The translations under genes were made by a program, and so were the position numbers. DNA of 64,000 bases from Arthrobacter gandavensis (GTDB taxonomy: Bacteria > Actinomycetota > Actinomycetes > Actinomycetales > Micrococcaceae): NCBI RefSeq assembly GCF_009192735.1, contig NZ_VTFU01000001.1, positions 186,001 to 250,000 on the forward strand, given 5' to 3'. The notes below the pieces were generated by a model that saw only the letters and a list, made by a program, of their open reading frames with translations, was not told the origin of the DNA and did no database searches. The number at the start of each line of letters is the position of its first letter. Position 1 is the stretch's first letter. Shown one piece after another: positions 58,950 through 64,000 of the stretch.

Positions 58950-60779
58950 GTGCTGCGCACTCATGCCCTTGGTTCCCTGAGGGCCGAGCATATTGGACAG
59001 ACCGTCACTCTCGCTGGCTGGGTGGCCCGACGCCGGGACCACGGAGGGGTTGCGTTCCTGGACCTCCGCGATGCCTCCGGATTTGCGCAGGTCGTCGTCC
59101 GCGAAGAGGACGTCTTCCACAGCCTGCGCAACGAATACGTCCTGCAGATCACCGGCACCGTGCAGAAGCGCCCCGAGGGCAACGAAAACCCCTCGCTGGC
59201 CACCGGTGAGGTGGAAGTTATCGCGGACAAGGTTGTCGTCCTGAATACTTCGGATCCGCTGCCGTTCCAGGTTGACGAGCACGTCGAAGTGGGTGAGGAA
59301 GCCCGCCTGAAGCACCGCTACCTCGACCTGCGCCGCCCGGCCCCGTCCCGGAACATGCGCCTGCGCTCCGAGGCCAACCGCGTTGCCCGCAACCTGCTCC
59401 ACGACGAGGGCTTCGTGGAGATCGAGACCCCCACGCTGACCCGCTCCACGCCCGAGGGCGCCCGCGACTTCGTGGTGCCAGCGCGTCTGGCACCGGGTTC
59501 CTGGTACGCGCTGCCGCAGTCCCCGCAGCTGTTCAAGCAGCTGCTGCAGGTGGGCGGCTTCGAGAAGTACTACCAGATTGCCCGCTGCTACCGCGATGAG
59601 GACTTCCGCGCGGACCGCCAGCCGGAGTTCACCCAGCTGGACATCGAGGCCAGCTTTGTCGAGGAAGACGACATCATCGCCCTCGGCGAGTCCGTGGTGA
59701 AGGCGCTGTGGAAGCTGATCGATGTCGAGATCCCCACTCCGATCCAGCGCATGACGTACGCCGATGCGATGGCACGTTTTGGTTCGGACAAGCCGGACCT
59801 GCGGTTCGGCCTGGAGCTGACCGAGCTGACCGAGTTCTTCAAGGACACGACCTTCCGCGTCTTCCAGGCCCCCTACGTGGGCGCCGTCGTCATGCCCGGC
59901 GGAGCATCGCAGCCCCGCCGCACGCTGGATGCCTGGCAGGAATGGGCCAAGCAGCGCGGCGCCCGCGGCCTGGCCTACGTGCTGGTCCAGGAAGACGGCA
60001 CCCTGACCGGCCCCGTCGCCAAGAACCTCACCGACTTCGAGCGGGAAAACCTCGCCGCCAAGGTTGGCGCCAAGCCCGGCGACTGCATCTTCTTTGCCGC
60101 CGGTGAAACCACCGCGGCCCGTGCCCTGCTCGGTGCCGCACGGGTTGAGATCGGCCACCGCACCGGCCTGATCGACCCGAACGACTGGGCCTTCGTCTGG
60201 GTTGTCGACGCCCCCATGTTCGAGCCGGCCTCCGAGGCCGTCGCTGCCGGTGACGTTGCCGTGGGCGGCGGCGCATGGACCGCTGTCCACCACGCCTTCA
60301 CCTCGCCCAAGCCCGAGTTCATGGACACGTTCGACACCGACCCGGGGTCCGCCCTGGCCTACGCCTACGACATTGTCTGCAACGGCAACGAAATTGGCGG
60401 CGGCTCGATCCGTATCCACCAGCGCGATGTGCAGGAACGCGTCTTCAAGGTCATGGGCCTGTCGCAGGAGGACGCGCAGGAGAAGTTCGGCTTCCTGCTC
60501 GAGGGCTTCAAGTACGGCGCTCCGCCGCACGGCGGCATCGCCTTTGGCTGGGACCGCGTGGTGGCCCTGCTGGCCGGCACCGAGTCCATCCGCGACGTCA
60601 TTGCCTTCCCGAAGACCGGCAACGGCTATGACCCGCTGACGGCCGCTCCGGCTCCGATCACCGCGCAGCAGCGCAAGGAGGCCGGCGTGGACTTCCGCCC
60701 CGAGGCCAAGAAGCCTGAAGCCAAGAAGGACGAAGCCAAGAAGGACGAAGCGAAGAAGGATGAGGCAAAGGACGCCTGA
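58950..60779 (+). CDS. aspS: Aspartyl-tRNA synthetase
   Basis: A 609-residue class II synthetase. N-terminal OB fold for the anticodon ([20 protein letters not shown], residues about 20-40), then [20 protein letters not shown], motif 2 [20 protein letters not shown] followed by [10 protein letters not shown], a bacterial GAD insertion (about 290-420), and motif 3 [16 protein letters not shown]. Many actinobacterial AspRS are non-discriminating and also charge tRNA-Asn; that cannot be settled here. The C-terminus carries a Lys/Glu/Asp repeat tail. GTG 58950 has AAAGGA 6 nt ahead, whereas the frame opens 11 codons earlier. Confidence 0.96.
   Translation: MLRTHALGSLRAEHIGQTVTLAGWVARRRDHGGVAFLDLRDASGFAQVVVREEDVFHSLRNEYVLQITGTVQKRPEGNENPSLATGEVEVIADKVVVLNTSDPLPFQVDEHVEVGEEARLKHRYLDLRRPAPSRNMRLRSEANRVARNLLHDEGFVEIETPTLTRSTPEGARDFVVPARLAPGSWYALPQSPQLFKQLLQVGGFEKYYQIARCYRDEDFRADRQPEFTQLDIEASFVEEDDIIALGESVVKALWKLIDVEIPTPIQRMTYADAMARFGSDKPDLRFGLELTELTEFFKDTTFRVFQAPYVGAVVMPGGASQPRRTLDAWQEWAKQRGARGLAYVLVQEDGTLTGPVAKNLTDFERENLAAKVGAKPGDCIFFAAGETTAARALLGAARVEIGHRTGLIDPNDWAFVWVVDAPMFEPASEAVAAGDVAVGGGAWTAVHHAFTSPKPEFMDTFDTDPGSALAYAYDIVCNGNEIGGGSIRIHQRDVQERVFKVMGLSQEDAQEKFGFLLEGFKYGAPPHGGIAFGWDRVVALLAGTESIRDVIAFPKTGNGYDPLTAAPAPITAQQRKEAGVDFRPEAKKPEAKKDEAKKDEAKKDEAKDA
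60702..60776 (+). repeat. 15-bp tandem repeat encoding the AspRS C-terminal tail
   Basis: Five 15-bp units (60702, 60717, 60732, 60747, 60762) encode [20 protein letters not shown] and EAKDA at the very end of aspS. The two central units are identical at DNA level (GAAGCCAAGAAGGAC). The tail is highly charged and probably helical. Confidence 0.9.
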
Positions 60780-60804
60780 GGCGTCTTGATCCGGTTTCGT
60801 TGAC

Positions 60805-60845
60805 GGAGAGGCCCGGTTGCTGCGAGCAGCCGGGCCTCTCCTTTG
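60805..60845 (+). terminator. Rho-independent terminator after aspS
   Basis: GGAGAGGCCCGG-T-TGCT and AGCA-G-CCGGGCCTCTCC form a 17-bp stem with a 3-nt loop (one internal mismatch), followed by TTTGT. It lies 26 bp after the aspS stop and also faces the converging SRPBCC gene (ends 60879). Confidence 0.9.
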
Positions 60846-60878
60846 TGCAGCCGGGCTCAGGCCGGACGGCCCGGCACT

Positions 60879-61334
60879 TCAGGAACCGGCGTGGGAAGAG
60901 ACAAGGTGCCGGTTCCGGGTCTCGATGAGATTGCGCAGATACCGGGCCAGGACAAGCTTCTCCACGATCCGTCCCAGCGGGCCGAACGGCGCGGCAAACT
61001 CAATATGGTCCACCATGGTGGTGACGCCGTCCCGGCGGCTGAACCCATGGACATGCCGAAAGCTCTTGAACGGCCCCCTGACCTGCTCGTCCACAAACGA
61101 GCAAGGTGGATCCATCGCCGTGATCCGGCTGGTCATGCGCAGCGGGAGGCCAAAGTGCCACGCCCGCCAAGTCACCTCCTGCCCGGCCTCGATCAGGCCT
61201 GAGGTCACGCCGCCCACTGCCTGTTCCCGGGATGCAGCCATTGACTGTGTGTGGGCATCGATGCTGCGGGCCCGGTCAAACAACTGCTCCAACGGCATGG
61301 AAGTTTCGGTGCTGCAGTGAAAGGAGACCGTCAT
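60879..61334 (-). CDS. SRPBCC (polyketide cyclase/START-like) family protein
   Basis: 151 residues. It begins MTVSFHCSTETSMPLEQLFD, has RARSIDAHTQSMAASREQAV and GQEVTWRAWHFGLPLRMTSR, and ends in the long helix PFGPLGRIVEKLVLARYLRN typical of SRPBCC helix-grip proteins. These bind hydrophobic ligands; the ligand is unknown. CATACT lies 6 nt before the ATG, and no Shine-Dalgarno is evident, so the mRNA may be leaderless. The flavin reductase gene lies on the same strand 57 bp downstream of its start side. Confidence 0.85.
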   Translation of the reverse strand: MTVSFHCSTETSMPLEQLFDRARSIDAHTQSMAASREQAVGGVTSGLIEAGQEVTWRAWHFGLPLRMTSRITAMDPPCSFVDEQVRGPFKSFRHVHGFSRRDGVTTMVDHIEFAAPFGPLGRIVEKLVLARYLRNLIETRNRHLVSSHAGS

Positions 61335-61391
61335 GCCGAGAGTATGGCAGGGACTTCCGCCGGCGCCGAATCGCCGGTGGTCGAGCCGGGG

Positions 61392-61916
61392 TCAGGCGAA
61401 CTCCGGAACGCTCAGCCGGCGAAAGGCCGACCCATGGAACACCAGGGGCTCGTGGGCGTCCTCGTGGGAGGCATGGCCGTGAACCCGCAGCAGCACCACG
61501 CCGTGGTCCCCGGCGGGGACCTCGTTTTCCACTGAGCATTCGAGCCACAGCGCGGCACGGTCCAGGAACAGTGCACCGGACTCGTCGGTGTGAAGATTCA
61601 GTCCGGCAAAACGATCGCCGGTCTTGGACGCGATCTGTTTGCAGATTCCCTCATGCTCGGAGCCCAGGATGGACACGCCGATGCGGGATGCGGGCCGAAG
61701 CACCGGCCAGGTGCGGGACGTGTTCTGCACGGCAAACATCACCAGCGGCGGGTCCATGGAGACCCCCACGGTGAAGGATGATGCAACAATTCCCTGCGGC
61801 TGTCCGTCGACCACGGCGCACAGGGCGGCAATTCCCGAGGGGAACCGCGAATAGGCGCGGCGCAGTGCTGCCGGCTGAAGGTCAGTAACCAGAGACCTGG
61901 CTGAAACAAGAGACAT
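61392..61916 (-). CDS. Flavin reductase family protein
   Basis: 174 residues of the FMN-binding split-barrel flavin reductase type: LRRAYSRFPSGIAALCAVVD (about 16-35), GIVASSFTVGVSMDPPLVMF (about 41-60), RTWPVLRPASRIGVSIL and FLDRAALWLECSVENEVPAG. It would reduce FMN with NAD(P)H and may feed a monooxygenase; none is adjacent, though a nitronate monooxygenase begins at 63096 on the other strand. ATG 61916 (MSLVSARSLV) with GAGG about 10 nt upstream is preferred to an in-frame ATG 14 codons earlier. Confidence 0.87.
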   Translation of the reverse strand: MSLVSARSLVTDLQPAALRRAYSRFPSGIAALCAVVDGQPQGIVASSFTVGVSMDPPLVMFAVQNTSRTWPVLRPASRIGVSILGSEHEGICKQIASKTGDRFAGLNLHTDESGALFLDRAALWLECSVENEVPAGDHGVVLLRVHGHASHEDAHEPLVFHGSAFRRLSVPEFA

Positions 61917-62243
61917 GGTGGAAAATCCTCTGCCTTGAAGCGCGGTGCCGACAACCATTGGGGTTATGTCACCACCACCGCGGTACTTGCCGCTGCCGGG
62001 AAGTTTCGCCGGGCGGCCGAATCGTCACCTGGAGCACCCCGCTACGGCGAGAGGGTTGCCGTCCAGCCGGCCAGGGCCCGTGGCTGGAACTCTTGATTCT
62101 GGGTCCCAACCTAGGCGCGGCGGATACAGGGGCGCAAACGAATGCCTCACTTCGTAAAACTCGGCTTCATAAAACGTTCCCTGTGACGGCGGAGCTTCAT
62201 AAAACTTCTCAAACCCGCAGTGCCAAGGGGATAGAGTTTGGGC
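61917..62243. other. Intergenic region between flavin reductase and PhzF genes
   Basis: 327 bp without a supported gene. The left half (61917-62145) shows no ORF with family resemblance and no clear terminator. The right end carries the short iterons described separately at 62150-62205. AT content rises markedly in the last 100 bp, consistent with a promoter for the PhzF gene. Confidence 0.6.
62150..62205. promoter_or_regulatory. Three CTTCRTAAAAC iterons upstream of phzF-like gene
   Basis: CTTCGTAAAAC at 62150-62160, CTTCATAAAAC at 62165-62175 and again at 62195-62205. Offsets are 15 and 30 bp, multiples of 15. A weaker CTTCTCAAAC follows at 62205-62214. They end 39 bp before the start codon and stand out as AT-rich in GC-rich DNA. 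Likely binding sites of a regulator, orientation all the same; identity unknown. Confidence 0.6.
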
Positions 62244-63080
62244 ATGAAACAACGGTGGTTTAAGCAAGTTGACGTCTTTGGCAGTGAACCGTATCTGGGA
62301 AATCCGCTGGCCGTGGTGCTGGAAGCCGAGGGTCTTTCCGATACTGACATGGAGTCCTTCGCGCGGTGGACCAACCTCTCCGAAACCACCTTCGTGCTGC
62401 CGCCCACCCAGGACGGCGCCGATTACCGCGTCCGTATCTTCACCCCCGGCGGCGAAATTCCCTTCGCCGGGCATCCCACGCTGGGAACATGCCACGCCTG
62501 GCTGGAGGCCGGCAACAAGCGCCGCTATCCCGACGTCGTGGTCCAGGAGTGCGGCATCGGCCTGGTCACGCTGCATGCCAATGCCGGCATCGCCGCTTTT
62601 GCCGCCCCGCCGCTGCTGCGCTCGGGTCCGCTTGAAGAGGACGTGCTGGACCAGGCGCTGAAGGCCCTGAACCTGGACCGCACACAGATTCTCGCGTCCA
62701 ACTGGATCGACAACGGTCCCGGCTGGCTGGGACTGCTGCTGCCGGATGCCGCGTCAGTGCTGGCGCTGAAGCCGGATCCGGTTGTCATGGGAAGCCTGCG
62801 CGTGGGCGTCATCGGAGCCCAGCCGGCCGACGCCGAAACCGACTACGAAGTCCGCGCTTTTGTTCCCGGGCTCGGGATCACCGAGGATCCGGTCACGGGG
62901 AGCCTGAACGCCGGCCTGGCGCAGTGGCTCATTGGTGCGGATCTCGCTCCGGAGCGCTACGTCGTCACGCAGGGGACCGCGGTGCGGCGCGACGGGCGGG
63001 TCCGTGTCTTTACCCGCGACGGCAAAATCTGGGTGGGCGGATCCACGGTCACCTCCATTGACGGCACCGTCACGCTGTAA
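62244..63080 (+). CDS. PhzF-family isomerase-like protein
   Basis: 278 residues of the diaminopimelate-epimerase-like fold: FKQVDVFGSEPYLGNPLAVV (about 6-25), WTNLSETTFVLPPTQDGADY with the catalytic Glu (about 45), FTPGGEIPFAGHPTLGTCHA (about 65-84) and the second half's GLGITEDPVTGSLNAGLAQW. PhzF isomerises a phenazine precursor, but most family members have other, unknown substrates, and no phenazine genes are present. ATG 62244 is used; TTG 62238 is in frame. Three short iterons lie upstream. The nitronate monooxygenase gene follows by 15 bp. Confidence 0.9.
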   Translation: MKQRWFKQVDVFGSEPYLGNPLAVVLEAEGLSDTDMESFARWTNLSETTFVLPPTQDGADYRVRIFTPGGEIPFAGHPTLGTCHAWLEAGNKRRYPDVVVQECGIGLVTLHANAGIAAFAAPPLLRSGPLEEDVLDQALKALNLDRTQILASNWIDNGPGWLGLLLPDAASVLALKPDPVVMGSLRVGVIGAQPADAETDYEVRAFVPGLGITEDPVTGSLNAGLAQWLIGADLAPERYVVTQGTAVRRDGRVRVFTRDGKIWVGGSTVTSIDGTVTL

Positions 63081-63095
63081 GCCACGGATTGACGC

Positions 63096-64000
63096 ATGTT
63101 TGATCTGCAGTCCCTGCCGCTTCCCGTCGTCGGCGCGCCCATGGCGGGTGGGCCGTCCACGCCGGAGCTTGCCGCGGCGGTCAGCAACGCCGGCGGCCTG
63201 GGGTTCCTGGCCGGAGGGTACAAGAGCCCCGCCGCTGTGCACGAACAGGTCTCCCGGACCCGGGAACTGACCGGGCAGCCTTTCGGCCTGAATATCTTCG
63301 TGCCGGATCACGCCAACACCTACGCGGAGATGAGCGGGGAGAAGCAGGCCGCAAAGCTCGCTGCGTCCCTGGCCTACCGTGACGTCCTGGCCGCCGGCAC
63401 GGGGCAGGAACCCGGGCTGCCGGACCCGGCGGACGACGACGGCTGGCAGGCCAAGCTGGAGCTGGCACTGGGGGAGCGCGTGCCGGTGGTGTCGTTCACC
63501 TTTGGACTGCCGGAACCGAGCGTGCTGGCGGAGTTTTCCGGCCGGGACATTTGCACCGTTGTCACCGTGACCGACGTTGACGAGGCCCGGGCGGCGGCCG
63601 GCGCCGGAGCGGGGGCGCTGTGCGTTCAGGGGCCGGAAGCGGGAGGACACCGGGGAACGCTGGACAGCGCGAAAGCACCCGGCGTGGTGCCCCTGACTGA
63701 GCTGCTGCAGGCGATCCGGGAGGCATGCGGGCTGCCGCTCATTGCAGCCGGCGGAATAAGCACTCCGGCGGACACCGCCAACGCTCTGGCCGGCGGTGCC
63801 GCCGCGGTCCAGGTGGGAACCATGCTGCTGCTCAGTGATGAAGCCGGCACCAGCCGGGTGCACCGTGCGGCGCTGGGGGAAGCCGGGGAGGATTCCCGGT
63901 GGCGGGACACATCAATGACCCGCGCCTTTTCCGGCCGGCCGGCACGCGGATTGACCAACGCCTTCATGCGCGCCTATCCGGACGCACCGGACGCCTACCC
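63096..64000 (+). CDS. Nitronate monooxygenase (2-nitropropane dioxygenase type), 3' end outside window
   Basis: 301 codons are present and the frame is open at the window edge. MFDLQSLPLPVVGAPMAGGP begins the FMN TIM barrel. AVSNAGGLGFLAGGYKS, ALCVQGPEAGGHRGTLDSAK (catalytic His region, about 183-190), LIAAGGISTPADTANALAGG and AAAVQVGTMLLLSDEAGTSR are the phosphate-binding and active-site motifs of class I nitronate monooxygenases. It oxidises alkyl nitronates such as propionate 3-nitronate. It follows the PhzF-like gene by 15 bp, so they are probably cotranscribed. Confidence 0.9.
   Translation, partial: MFDLQSLPLPVVGAPMAGGPSTPELAAAVSNAGGLGFLAGGYKSPAAVHEQVSRTRELTGQPFGLNIFVPDHANTYAEMSGEKQAAKLAASLAYRDVLAAGTGQEPGLPDPADDDGWQAKLELALGERVPVVSFTFGLPEPSVLAEFSGRDICTVVTVTDVDEARAAAGAGAGALCVQGPEAGGHRGTLDSAKAPGVVPLTELLQAIREACGLPLIAAGGISTPADTANALAGGAAAVQVGTMLLLSDEAGTSRVHRAALGEAGEDSRWRDTSMTRAFSGRPARGLTNAFMRAYPDAPDAY

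Noticed and set aside
62244-63080. Phenazine biosynthesis locus
   Set aside because: Only a PhzF-family gene is present, and most members of this family are not phenazine enzymes.

Overview
The window is chromosomal DNA of a high-GC actinobacterium. It most resembles the Micrococcaceae, Arthrobacter or a close relative. The evidence is the very high GC, frequent GTG and TTG starts, the mycothiol enzymes (mycoredoxin and S-(hydroxymethyl)mycothiol dehydrogenase), and the gene order thrS-HIT-pgsA-pdxS ... pdxT-yebC-ruvCAB-yajC-secDF-rel-ppi-hisS-...-aspS. No rRNA, tRNA, insertion sequence, prophage or CRISPR array was seen. The genus is inferred from gene order and protein resemblance, not from a marker gene.

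Region 1-14 kb is mixed metabolism. It holds the tail of a secreted SLH-like protein, an epimerase, a small uncharacterised protein divergent from an SRAP (HMCES/YedK-like) gene with a LexA-like box between them, two aldo-keto reductases, a thioesterase, a lipoate-ligase-like protein, a winged-helix/X25 fusion, an alpha/beta hydrolase, a lipase maturation factor homologue, a DUF427 protein and a lipoprotein. A mycothiol cluster (mrx1, mscR, metallo-beta-lactamase-fold protein) follows, and then a second SRAP paralogue.

Region 14-25 kb is accessory. It carries an MMPL exporter, chorismate mutase, a CoA transferase whose domain order looks circularly permuted, a DUF2087 protein behind a minisatellite, a homologue of the E. 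coli acid-resistance membrane protein YhiM, and two tandem 14-TM multidrug exporters. From 24.7 to 28.5 kb lies an SOS mutagenesis unit: a near-consensus LexA box, a DUF6504 gene and dnaE2, without imuA' or imuB next to them.

Region 28.6-54.3 kb is the conserved actinobacterial core: threonyl-tRNA synthetase, an HIT nucleotide hydrolase/phosphorylase, phosphatidylinositol-phosphate synthase, the PLP synthase pair PdxS/PdxT (split about 6 kb apart by GNAT, M3 peptidase, CapA, GatD and MurT genes), RuvCAB, the Sec accessory complex YajC-SecD-SecF, the bifunctional (p)ppGpp enzyme Rel, a DUF349 protein, a membrane-anchored cyclophilin and HisRS. Region 54-64 kb has a two-component system, an adenine deaminase-like enzyme, an APC permease, AspRS, an SRPBCC protein, a flavin reductase, a PhzF-family protein behind short iterons, and the start of a nitronate monooxygenase.

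The clearest shared theme is DNA damage. LexA-like boxes precede the SRAP/hypothetical pair, the DUF6504-dnaE2 pair and, more weakly, ruvA. Several genes also have a -10-like hexamer 6-7 nt before the start codon, as expected of leaderless mRNAs. Convergent gene ends are often closed by perfect palindromic terminators that contain the stop codon.
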